Source of the DNA: Candidatus Bipolaricaulota bacterium
GTDB taxonomy: Bacteria; Bipolaricaulota; Bipolaricaulia; RBG-16-55-9
Direction of reading: 5' to 3'
Assembly: GCA_015487455.1 (NCBI GenBank)
Contig: WFPR01000214.1
Span: 1-6,460, forward strand
Length of the DNA stretch: 6,460 bases
Part shown: positions 1 through 6,439 of the stretch, piece after piece
How positions within the stretch are numbered: the first letter of the stretch is position 1
Layout: every line of letters starts with the position of its first letter
Made by a program: the position numbers and the translations under genes
The notes under the pieces: generated by a model
Told to the model about the DNA's origin: nothing
Seen by the model: only the letters and a program-made list of their open reading frames with translations
The model's database searches: none

Positions 1-2
1 CG

Positions 3-146
3 CTGGCCCCGTCCCCGCTCCCGACCCCGACGGCGGCAGGCTTCTATGCGTACGCCCTGGAGGGCCTGAGGCTCCTCCAGCGGGCGCGGGCGCTCTACCT
101 CTGCCCGCTGGTCTTCGAGGTCGACGATACGGCCGCCGGGGCTTGA
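3..146 (+). CDS. C-terminal fragment of an unidentified protein (5' end outside window)
   Basis: This is an open frame running in from the left edge and stopping at TGA 144-146, giving 47 residues. It begins with a Pro/Ala-rich stretch (LAPSPLPTPTAAG), continues with a probably helical, Leu/Arg-rich segment (YALEGLRLLQRARALYL), and ends in an acidic tail (FEVDDTAAGA). Nearly every third codon position is G or C, as in the confirmed genes of the window, and this supports the frame. A second plus-strand frame stays open to 153, so the choice rests on codon bias. I recognise no family. The gene lies 45 bp upstream of cbaD and in the same direction, so it could share a transcript with the oxidase operon. 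Confidence 0.45.
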   Translation: MAPSPLPTPTAAGFYAYALEGLRLLQRARALYLCPLVFEVDDTAAGA

Positions 147-171
147 TGGCGTGATGAAGCGCTGCTACCCT
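143..171 (+). promoter_or_regulatory. Candidate sigma70-like promoter for the cbaDBA operon
   Basis: A TTGATG -35 candidate (143-148) lies 17 bp from a TACCCT -10 candidate (166-171), in the short gap before cbaD. Transcription would start near 178, just before the AGGGGG ribosome site (181-186). The -35 overlaps the stop codon of the upstream gene. Both hexamers are imperfect, so this is an inference. The oxidase genes could instead be read through from upstream. Confidence 0.3.
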
Positions 172-191
172 ATGCCCCGAAGGGGGCTACC

Positions 192-299
192 ATGAAGGAC
201 CTGCCTAAGGGCGCGCTGATCGTGGTGGCCGTCGTCGTGCTGACCATCTTGGCCTTTTGGGCTGGCATCTTCGCCCTCTTCCTGGCGCAGGGCGGGTGA
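192..299 (+). CDS. cbaD: Cytochrome c oxidase ba3-type, subunit IIa (CbaD)
   Basis: This 35-residue protein is a single membrane helix (about residues 8-31, rich in Val, Leu, Ile and Phe) with a short charged N-terminus (MKDLPKG) and a tiny polar C-terminus. From memory it matches the 34-residue subunit IIa of Thermus thermophilus ba3 oxidase along its whole length, including the PKGAL start of the helix and the LTIL-x-FW-x-G core. In the Thermus structure subunit IIa packs against subunit I, filling the place of a helix that other oxidases have in subunit II. The start is supported by AGGGGG (181-186), five bases before ATG. The gene sits seven bases before cbaB, in the same order as the Thermus cba operon. 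The identification rests on similarity plus position, because so short a protein carries no catalytic motif. Confidence 0.9.
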   Translation: MKDLPKGALIVVAVVVLTILAFWAGIFALFLAQGG

Positions 300-306
300 G
301 TCCCTC

Positions 307-843
307 ATGGACGAGCACGAGCTGCATCGCCGGGTGCTGACGTACGAACGGGGCTGGATCGCCTTCGCCCTCGGGATGCTCGTCCTCTTCCTGGCGCTGA
401 TTGGGTATACCCTGGGGGGGCAACTCGCGGGGGTGGTCCCCCACGGGGAGGCGGAGCGGGTCGACCCCGCTCGGGTGCGGGTCGAGGGCCCTTGGGCCGA
501 CCCCGCCCGCCTGGTCGTGAAGACGGCGCCGGGGCGCTACACCGTCCACGCGCTGGCCTTCGCCTTCGGGTTCCAGCCGAACCCGATCGAGGTGCCCCAA
601 GGGGCCGAGGTGACGTTCAAGATCACGAGTCCCGACGTGATCCACGGCTTCCACGTCGAGGGCACGCCCATCAACGTCGAGGTGATCCCCGGCCGGGTCG
701 CGGTGGTCCGCTTCACGTTCAGGCGGGCGGGGGAGTACCGCGTCGTCTGCAACCAATACTGCGGGCTGGGGCACCACACGATGTTCGGGCGCCTGATCGT
801 CGTCCCATCGCAGGGGGAGGCGGTTGAGGGCGATGGCCGTTGA
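307..843 (+). CDS. cbaB: Cytochrome c oxidase ba3-type, subunit II with CuA centre (CbaB)
   Basis: Subunit II takes electrons from a c-type cytochrome through its binuclear CuA centre and passes them to subunit I. The 178-residue protein has one N-terminal membrane helix (about 17-37) followed by a periplasmic cupredoxin domain. The CuA ligands are all visible: His113 in VIHGFHVEG, then Cys148, Gln150 (backbone), Cys152, His156 and Met159 in CNQYCGLGHHTM. Each lies one residue before its Thermus counterpart. Glu14 in TYERGW matches the Thermus subunit II Glu15 that gates the K proton pathway. The protein is about ten residues longer than Thermus CbaB; the extra tail (PSQGEAVEGDGR) falls where the gene runs into cbaA. 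The start follows GGGTGAG (294-300), which overlaps the cbaD stop, and the mature N-terminus matches the family. The reading frame overlaps cbaA by 11 bases, which suggests translational coupling. Confidence 0.96.
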   Translation: MDEHELHRRVLTYERGWIAFALGMLVLFLALIGYTLGGQLAGVVPHGEAERVDPARVRVEGPWADPARLVVKTAPGRYTVHALAFAFGFQPNPIEVPQGAEVTFKITSPDVIHGFHVEGTPINVEVIPGRVAVVRFTFRRAGEYRVVCNQYCGLGHHTMFGRLIVVPSQGEAVEGDGR

Positions 844-2521
844 CCTCCGCGCCCACTACTCGGCCCACCCTGAGAAGCGAGCGACGCTGTACTTCTTGGC
901 CTTGGGCTTCGTGGTGTTCGTGGTGGGCAGCCTCTTCGGGCCCTTTCAAGCCCTCAACTACGGCGGCCTCGACGCTTACCCCTTGTTGCGCCGCCTCCTC
1001 CCCTTCCTGAACTCTTACTACCAGGGGCTCACCCTCCACGGGGTGCTGAACGCGATCGTCTTCACCCAGCTCTTCGCCCAGGCCGTGATGGTCTACCTGC
1101 CCGCCCAGGAGCTGGGGCTGCGGCCCCGTATGAAGGCGTTCTGGCTCGCCTGGGGGATGGCCGTCGTCGGGCTGCTGACGGCGGCGGTCCCGCTGCTCGC
1201 CGACGAGGCGACGGTGCTGTACACGTTCTACCCGCCGCTGAAGGGCCACTGGGCCTTTTACGCCGGGGCGGGGCTCTTCGTGCTCTCGAGCTGGGTGAGC
1301 GCCTACGTCGCGCTCGAGCTATGGTGGCGTTGGAAGCGGGCCCATCCCGGCCGCGTTACCCCGCTCGTCACGTACATGGCCGTGACCTTCTGGCTGATGT
1401 GGTTGCTGGCCTCGCTGGGGCTCGTCCTGGAGGTGACGGTGCTGCTGGTGCCCTGGGCCTTGGGGCTCATCGAGGGCGTCGACCCCCTGCTCGCGCGGAC
1501 CCTCTTCTGGTGGACAGGGCACCCGATCGTCTACTTCTGGCTCCTGCCCGCCTACACCATCGTGTACGCCGTGCTGCCCAAGCAGGCGGGGGGACGGCTC
1601 GTCTCCGACCCGATGGCCCGGATCGTCTTCCTACTCTTCCTGCTGTTCTCGACGCCGGTGGGCTTCCACCACCAGTTTGCCGATCCCGGCATCTCGCCCT
1701 TCTGGAAGGGCGTTCACTCGGTGCTCACGATGGCGGTGGCCGTCCCCAGCTTGATCACGGCCTTCACCGTGGCGGCCAGCCTGGAGCTGGCCGGGCGTCT
1801 GCGCGGCGGGCGGGGGCTCCTCGGCTGGGTGCGGACCCTCCCCTGGCGGGAGCCCGCCTTCGCGGCCCCCGTGCTCGGGCTGCTGGCGTTCATCCCCGGC
1901 GGGGCGGGCGGGATCGTGAACGCCAGCTTCACCCTCAACTACGTCGTCCACAACACGGCCTGGGTGCCGGGCCACTTCCACCTCCAGGTGGCTACCTTTG
2001 TGACCCTGACGGCGCTGGGGACCCTCTTCTGGCTCGTCCCCCAGCTCACCGGGAAGCCCGTCTCCGAGGGCCAGAAGCGCCTGGGGTTGACCGCCGTCTG
2101 GCTCTGGTTCGGCGGGATGCTGCTCCTGGGATTGGGGCTCCACTGGGCCGGGCTGCTCGGGGTGCCCCGCCGCTCCTACATCGTCGGGGCGCCGCCGGAC
2201 GCGTACGCCGACCCGGCCCTGACCCTCCCCAAGCTCTTGAACGCTGTGGGCGGCGTCGTGCTCCTGCTGGCGCTGGTCCTCTGGGTGGGCGTGATGCTGG
2301 GGCTGCTCCTGCCGCGCCGACGGGAGCCGGCGCTGCTCGAAGCCCCGCTCCCCCTTGCTGAGGCCGTCTCGAACGCCGACGGGCGGCGGCTGGGAAGGGC
2401 GCTCGATCGCCTCGGCCTCTGGTTCGCGCTGGCCGTTCTGCTCGTGGCGATCGCCTATGGGCCGCCCTTGGCTCGCTTGCTGGAGCAGCTCAACCCGGTT
2501 GCGGGCCTGCGGCTCTGGTGA
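833..2521 (+). CDS. cbaA: Cytochrome c oxidase ba3-type, catalytic subunit I (CbaA)
   Basis: This is the haem-copper subunit that reduces O2 to water and pumps protons. It is 562 residues long from ATG 833, equal to the Thermus ba3 subunit as I recall it, with many hydrophobic helices throughout. Key residues sit three positions before the Thermus numbering. The low-spin haem ligands are His69 and His383. The CuB ligands are His230, His279 and His280, with the cross-linked Tyr at 234 (GHPIVY). The high-spin haem ligand is His381 (PGHFH). The K-pathway residues Tyr241, Tyr245, Ser306 and Thr309 are kept. The A-family D-pathway signature is absent, as expected for the B family. One notable change is Asn369 where Thermus has Asp372, while the neighbouring His373 (Thermus His376) is kept. 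A TTG at 824 is an alternative start adding three residues. ATG 833 fits the MAV start of Thermus better, although the GGGGGAGG at 813-820 lies 12 bases away. Confidence 0.97.
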   Translation: MAVDLRAHYSAHPEKRATLYFLALGFVVFVVGSLFGPFQALNYGGLDAYPLLRRLLPFLNSYYQGLTLHGVLNAIVFTQLFAQAVMVYLPAQELGLRPRMKAFWLAWGMAVVGLLTAAVPLLADEATVLYTFYPPLKGHWAFYAGAGLFVLSSWVSAYVALELWWRWKRAHPGRVTPLVTYMAVTFWLMWLLASLGLVLEVTVLLVPWALGLIEGVDPLLARTLFWWTGHPIVYFWLLPAYTIVYAVLPKQAGGRLVSDPMARIVFLLFLLFSTPVGFHHQFADPGISPFWKGVHSVLTMAVAVPSLITAFTVAASLELAGRLRGGRGLLGWVRTLPWREPAFAAPVLGLLAFIPGGAGGIVNASFTLNYVVHNTAWVPGHFHLQVATFVTLTALGTLFWLVPQLTGKPVSEGQKRLGLTAVWLWFGGMLLLGLGLHWAGLLGVPRRSYIVGAPPDAYADPALTLPKLLNAVGGVVLLLALVLWVGVMLGLLLPRRREPALLEAPLPLAEAVSNADGRRLGRALDRLGLWFALAVLLVAIAYGPPLARLLEQLNPVAGLRLW

Positions 2522-2558
2522 CCTCGTGATCTCGATCTCGGGGGCGGGGGCGGGACGC
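2522..2558. other. Convergent intergenic junction with a G-rich tract
   Basis: Only 37 bases separate the stop codons of cbaA (plus) and the PLP-dependent dehydratase (minus). The plus strand carries three guanine runs at 2540-2544, 2546-2550 and 2552-2554, separated by single cytosines, and a GATCTCGATCTCG tandem at 2528-2540. There is no hairpin followed by a T tract, so no intrinsic terminator is visible for either operon. Termination here may be Rho-dependent or depend on this GC-rich structure. Confidence 0.5.
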
Positions 2559-3566
2559 CTAGGCAAAGCGGGCGAACAGCTCGCAGGCTCGCCTTACGTC
2601 GACGTTCCCGCCGCTTATGATCACGCCGACGCGCCGCCCCTCGATCCCCAGTCGCCCGTGGAGGAGGGGCGCCAGGCCCAGGACGCCCGTCGGCTCCACG
2701 ACGAGCTTCAAGCGCTCCCAGAGGAAGCGCATGGCGCGCACCAGCTCCTCGTCGGGGGCCGTGAGCATCCCCGCCGCCAGCTCCTTGATGATCGCGAACG
2801 GGAGCCGCCCCAGCGAGGGCGTGTTCGCGCCGTCGGCGATCGTTTGCGGGTTCTCGACGCGCTGGAGCGTGCCCGTCCGAAGCGAGCGGACGCCGTCGTC
2901 GCCCGCCTCGGGCTCGACCCCGTAGACGCGGCACCGGGGCGCGAGCGCCCGGGCGCTGAGCAACGAGCCCGCCAGCAGCCCACCCCCGCCCACGGGCACG
3001 AGGAGATAGTCAAGGGGGCCGACGTCCTCGAGCAGCTCCTTGGCCGCCGTCCCCTGGCCCGCGATGACGTGCGGATGGTCGAACGGCGGGATGAGGGTGA
3101 GCCCCCGCTCCTCGACGAGCCTCCGGGCGAGCGCCTCGCGCTCCGTCTCGTCCGGGTCGTACAGCACAACTTCGGCCCCGTAGCCGCGGGTGGCCTCGAC
3201 CTTGACCCGGGTCGCGTTTCGGGGCATCACGATCACGGTGGGGATGCCTAGGAGCTTCCCCGCCAGGGCCACGGCCTGCCCGTGGTTGCCCGACGAGAAC
3301 GCGACCACCCCGCGGCGCCTCTGCTCGGGGCTCAGCTGGGCGAGCGCGTTGTACGCCCCGCGGAACTTGAACGAGCCCGTCCGCTGAAAGAGCTCGCACT
3401 TGAGGAAGACCTCGTTGCGGCAGAGGGCGTTGAGCGTCCGGGACGTGAGGACGGGCGTGCGGTGGGCCACGCCCCGCAGCCGCTCGTGGGCGGCCCGGAC
3501 GTCCTCGTACGTGACCGGGAGGGGCGGCTCTTTGTCCTTAGCTTTGTCTTCAGCTTCAAGCGTCAT
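2559..3566 (-). CDS. PLP-dependent serine racemase / threonine-serine dehydratase family protein
   Basis: This 335-residue fold-type II PLP enzyme would deaminate threonine to 2-oxobutyrate or serine to pyruvate, and may also racemise serine. The PLP-binding lysine is Lys67 in GSFKFRGA. The cofactor-contact loop is SSGNHGQA (91-98), the phosphate-binding glycine loop is GGGGL (193-197), and the pyridine-nitrogen serine is Ser318 in SGGN. Ser92 aligns with the catalytic Ser84 of human serine racemase, where typical threonine deaminases have Ala (SAGNHAQ). Glu218, Gly222 and Asp224 match the divalent-metal site of that enzyme. There is no C-terminal ACT-type regulatory domain, so it is not the feedback-inhibited biosynthetic IlvA. 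The start overlaps the stop of the upstream dehydrogenase gene as ATGA (3563-3566); GGAGG lies 13 bases before it. The residues preceding VTYEDV (1-17) are charged and probably disordered. The family is certain but the main substrate is not. Confidence 0.92.
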   Translation of the reverse strand: MTLEAEDKAKDKEPPLPVTYEDVRAAHERLRGVAHRTPVLTSRTLNALCRNEVFLKCELFQRTGSFKFRGAYNALAQLSPEQRRRGVVAFSSGNHGQAVALAGKLLGIPTVIVMPRNATRVKVEATRGYGAEVVLYDPDETEREALARRLVEERGLTLIPPFDHPHVIAGQGTAAKELLEDVGPLDYLLVPVGGGGLLAGSLLSARALAPRCRVYGVEPEAGDDGVRSLRTGTLQRVENPQTIADGANTPSLGRLPFAIIKELAAGMLTAPDEELVRAMRFLWERLKLVVEPTGVLGLAPLLHGRLGIEGRRVGVIISGGNVDVRRACELFARFA

Positions 3567-4954
3567 GGCGCGCGATCCGCCTCCAGGGGGAAGACCTTGC
3601 CGGGGTTCAAGATCCCGTTGGGGTCGAACAGCTCCTTGATCCGGCGCATCCAGCCGTAGCTGGCGCCGTGCTCCCTCGGCATGAACTTGATCTTGCCCAC
3701 GCCGACGCCGTGCTCCCCCGTGGCCGTCCCGCCCAGCTCGAGCGCTTTGAGCACGATCGCCTCGTTCACGGCTTGGGCCTTGGCCCGCTCTTGTTCGTCG
3801 CCGTAGAAGATCCCGACGTGGAAGTTCCCGTCCCCGGCGTGGCCCAGGATGGGCCCGCCCAGCCCGAACTCCTCCAGCTTCCCGCGGGCGAACTCGACCA
3901 TCTCGGGGAACTTGCTGATGGGGACGGCCACGTCGGTGATGATCGCCCGCTTGCCGGGGTTGGCCGCCGCCGAGGCGTAGTAGGCGTGGTGGCGGGCCTC
4001 CCAGAGCCGATCGCGCGCCTCCCGGCCCACCACGCTCTCGAAGCGCGTGCAGCCGTTGCCCTCACAGATGGACCGCGCCAGGCGCACGTCCTCGGCCACC
4101 TCGGGGCCGTTGCCCCGAAACTCCAAGAAGAGCGTCGGGGCCTCCGGCAACGTCAAGCCCTTGAACGCGTTGATGTCGCGCACGGTGATGGGGTCCATCA
4201 GCTCGAGGGCCGCGGGCGAGAGCCCCGCCTGCACCAGCTCCACCACGGCCCGGGTCGCGCCCTCCAGGGCGGGGAACGAGGCGACGGCCGCCGAGACCTC
4301 CGGGGGCAGGCCCACCAGCTTGAGCGTGATCTCGGTGAACACGCCTAAGGTGCCCTCGGAGCCCACGAATAAGTGCACCAGATCGTAGCCCGAGGAGCTG
4401 CGCATCGCGCGCGAGCCGCAGCGGAGCACCTCGCCGTTCGCCAAAACCACCTCGAGCTGCAGCACGTAGTGCTTGACGGAGCCGTACTTGACGGCTTGGA
4501 TGCCCGCGGCGTTGTTCGCCACGATGCCCCCGATGGTCGCGGGCGCGCCGGGATCGGGCGGGAAGAAGAGCCCGTGCTTGCTGAGCTTCTTGTTCAGCTC
4601 GTAGTGCACCACGCCGGGCTCCACCGTGACCTGGAAGTCCTCGGGGCGAAGCGCCTTGATGGCGTTCATGCGCGAGAGATCGAGGCAGACGCCGCCGTAG
4701 AGCGCGACGGGGTTTGCCTCCAGGCTCGTCCCGGCCCCCCAGGGCACGACGGGGATCCCCTCATCGTTGCAGAACTGGAGCACCTTGACGACGTCGTCGC
4801 GGGATTCCGCGTAGACGACGCAGTCGGGCGGGCTCTCGATCTGCCCCCCCTCGTCGCGGGCGTGGACCTTGAGCTCCGACTCGTTTTGGGAAACCTTCTC
4901 GGGTCCGAGGAGCTTCCGGAGCGCCTCCAGCTGGGCTTCGGTCATCGCGCGCAT
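3563..4954 (-). CDS. glcD: FAD-binding 2-hydroxyacid dehydrogenase (GlcD / D-lactate dehydrogenase family)
   Basis: This 463-residue flavoprotein of the VAO/PCMH superfamily oxidises a D-2-hydroxyacid (D-lactate, glycolate or D-2-hydroxyglutarate are the usual substrates) and passes electrons to an acceptor other than oxygen. The FAD-binding half (about 40-220) shows VPWGAGTSLEAN (70-81), FPPDPGAPATIGG (131-143) followed by NNAAG, and VGSEGTLGV (197-205). The C-terminal FAD-oxidase domain shows HAGDGNFH (372-379) and GEHGVGVGK (413-421); His372, His379 and Glu414 are the probable active-site metal ligands. It ends with DPNGILNPGKVFP, typical of the family. No signal peptide or membrane helix is seen, and no FeS partner such as GlcF or GlcE is encoded nearby, so it resembles the single-subunit mitochondrial-type D-lactate dehydrogenase. 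The ATG at 4954 is preferred over 4945 because of the ribosome site at 4964-4973. The symbol is family-level; the substrate is not settled. Confidence 0.92.
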   Translation of the reverse strand: MRAMTEAQLEALRKLLGPEKVSQNESELKVHARDEGGQIESPPDCVVYAESRDDVVKVLQFCNDEGIPVVPWGAGTSLEANPVALYGGVCLDLSRMNAIKALRPEDFQVTVEPGVVHYELNKKLSKHGLFFPPDPGAPATIGGIVANNAAGIQAVKYGSVKHYVLQLEVVLANGEVLRCGSRAMRSSSGYDLVHLFVGSEGTLGVFTEITLKLVGLPPEVSAAVASFPALEGATRAVVELVQAGLSPAALELMDPITVRDINAFKGLTLPEAPTLFLEFRGNGPEVAEDVRLARSICEGNGCTRFESVVGREARDRLWEARHHAYYASAAANPGKRAIITDVAVPISKFPEMVEFARGKLEEFGLGGPILGHAGDGNFHVGIFYGDEQERAKAQAVNEAIVLKALELGGTATGEHGVGVGKIKFMPREHGASYGWMRRIKELFDPNGILNPGKVFPLEADRAP

Positions 4955-4963
4955 GCGATCGTC

Positions 4964-4973
4964 ATCACCCCTT
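4964..4973 (-). promoter_or_regulatory. Shine-Dalgarno site deciding the glcD start
   Basis: On the minus strand the sequence AAGGGGTGAT matches the anti-16S consensus AAGGAGGTGAT except for one missing base. It ends nine bases before ATG 4954. The next in-frame ATG (4945) is 18 bases away, too far, so 4954 is chosen. Confidence 0.6.
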
Positions 4974-4988
4974 TTGCCTTAAGGGCAG

Positions 4989-5017
4989 ATTGTAGCCCCC
5001 GGCAAGGGGAAGGCCAA
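4989..5017 (-). promoter_or_regulatory. Candidate sigma70-like promoter for the glcD-dehydratase operon
   Basis: On the minus strand TTGGCC (5017-5012) is followed after exactly 17 bp by TACAAT (4994-4989). Transcription would begin near 4982, giving a leader of about 28 bases that contains the Shine-Dalgarno site. A near-palindrome TGCCTTAAGGGCA (4975-4987) covers the predicted start site and could be a regulator site, but this is weak. Confidence 0.5.
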
Positions 5018-5035
5018 GCGCCCGGCGGGGGCGGC

Positions 5036-5065
5036 TGGACGGCCTCGCTTCGGGCCGCGTACAAT
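5036..5065 (+). promoter_or_regulatory. Candidate promoter for the DNA ligase gene, giving a leaderless transcript
   Basis: TGGACG (5036-5041) lies 18 bp from TACAAT (5060-5065). The ligase ATG is only nine bases after the -10, so transcription would begin within a few bases of the start codon. No good Shine-Dalgarno sequence lies before the ATG (only GGGGCGG). This fits a leaderless mRNA of the kind common in Deinococcus-Thermus and actinobacteria. The -35 boxes of this promoter and the divergent one lie 18 bp apart. Confidence 0.5.
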
Positions 5066-5074
5066 GGGGCGGCC

Positions 5075-6439
5075 ATGGCTGCCCGAGACCTGCCCTTCCG
5101 CGATCTGGTCGAGACGTTCGAGAAGCTCGAGGCGACCACCTCGGGCAACGAGATGGTCGAGATCTTAGCGGGGCTGTTCCGGCGCACGCCCCCCGAGGTC
5201 ATCGACCTCGTCTGCTACTTCGTGCAGGGGGATTTAGCGGCGGAATACGAGGACGTCAACCTGCAGATCGGCGAGCGGCTGATGGCCGAGGCGATCGCCC
5301 GCGCCTCGGGCCGCCCCCGCGAGGAGATCGAGAAGCTCTACATCGAGAAGGGCGACTACGGCCTGGTCGCGGAGGCCGTGCTGGCGGGCCAAGGCGGAGC
5401 GGGCTCCGGCGATGCCCTTACCGTCCGCTCCGTTCACGAAAGGCTGTTGGAGGTCGCCCGCCAGGCGGGGGTGGGTTCCCAGGAGGCCAAGCTCAACTTG
5501 CTGGCCGATCTGTTGAGGCAGGCGACGCCCCGCGAGGCCCGATATCTGGTGCGGATCGCGCTGGGGACCCTGCGGCTGGGCGCGGGGACCATGACGCTGT
5601 TGAACGCCCTGGCCGTGGCGTTCACGGGCTCGAAGCGCAACAAGCCCCGGCTCGAGCGGGCCTACAACCTATGCGGCGACGTCGGCCTGGTCGCCAAGAA
5701 GGTCGCCGAGAAGGGGCTCGACGGGCTTGCCGAAATTAAGATTCAAGTCGGCCACCCCATCAAGATGATGGCCGCCCAGCGGGTCCAGCGCCTGGAGGAG
5801 ATCTTCGAGAAGATGCCGGACGGCTTCGCCGTCGAGTGGAAGTACGACGGCGAGCGGGTCCAGTGCCACAAGGCGGGCGACGAGGTCGTCATCTTCTCGC
5901 GCAATTTGGAGAACATCACCCATCAGTACCCCGACGTGGTCGAGGCGATCCGCCAAGGGTTGGCCGCGAGGGAGGCCATCGTCGAGGGCGAGGTCGTGGC
6001 GCTGGTTCCCGGCACCGACGATCAATTTCAGCCCTTCCAGGTGCTGATGAGCCGTCGGCGCAAGTACGACGTCGAGCGCTACGTGAAGGAGATCCCCGTC
6101 AAGCTGCTGCTCTTCGACGTTTTATACGTCGACGGCCGCAGCCTCATCGACGCGCCCTACCCGGAGCGGCGGGCCGTGCTCGAGCGGATCGTGAGGCGCT
6201 CGCCCCGGCTCGACCTGACCGCCCGGCTGGTGTCGCGAGACCCCGAAGAGATCGAGGCGTTCTTCGAGGAGGCCGTCGAGCGGGGCTTGGAGGGGATCCT
6301 CGCCAAGAGCTGCGCGCCCGACTCGGTCTATCGGGCGGGGGCGCGCGAGTGGAGCTGGATCAAGTGGAAGCGCGACTATTCTTTAGAGCTGGTCGACACG
6401 TTCGACGTGGTGGCCGTGGGGGGCTTCGCCGGGCGGGGG
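5075..6439 (+). CDS. lig: ATP-dependent DNA ligase, archaeal/LIG1-like type (3' end missing)
   Basis: The enzyme seals DNA nicks using ATP. The first 455 residues are present. The N-terminal DNA-binding domain (about 1-210) has the archaeal-ligase features LVETFEKLEATT, LRLGAGTMT and RAYNLCGDVG. The nucleotidyltransferase domain (about 225-435) carries motif I EWKYDGER with the adenylated Lys256, Arg276 in FSRNLENIT, motif III VEGEVVA with Glu304, motif IIIa LLFDVLY with Phe347, motif IV EGILAK (406-411) and motif V WIKWKRDY with Lys430 and Lys432. The OB-fold has only begun (LVDTFDVVAVGGFAGRG) when genomic sequence ends. Relatives are about 560-600 residues, so roughly 110-145 residues are missing. 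The frame continues through adapter to a TGA-like end, adding a false LSLIHI tail that must be discarded. ATG 5075 fits the family N-terminus; the frame stays open upstream to 4373 only because it runs antisense through glcD. It is not the NAD-dependent LigA type. Confidence 0.95.

Noticed and set aside
2557..2564. GCCTAGGC palindrome at the end of the dehydratase gene as a terminator stem.
   Set aside because: It has no loop and no T tract, and an 8-bp palindrome is expected by chance in GC-rich DNA.
1631..2566. A long minus-strand open frame (311 codons) opposite cbaA.
   Set aside because: Its composition is Pro/Gln/Glu/Arg-rich, as expected for the mirror of a membrane-protein gene, while cbaA on the other strand has every catalytic residue.
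2355..3251. A plus-strand open frame of nearly 300 codons across the convergent junction.
   Set aside because: It overlaps the end of cbaA and runs antisense through the PLP enzyme; no recognisable domain and no ribosome site.
3668..4348. A plus-strand open frame of 226 codons inside glcD.
   Set aside because: It mirrors the conserved FAD-oxidase domain and is rich in His, Asp, Leu and Arg without any motif.
5064..5066. An ATG overlapping the TACAAT box as the ligase start.
   Set aside because: It is out of frame with the conserved ligase sequence by 11 bases.
4373..5074. The ligase frame stays open upstream, suggesting an N-terminal extension of over 230 residues.
   Set aside because: This stretch is antisense to the well-supported glcD gene, has no domain I recognise, and the family N-terminus begins at ATG 5075. 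Long open antisense frames are expected at this GC content.
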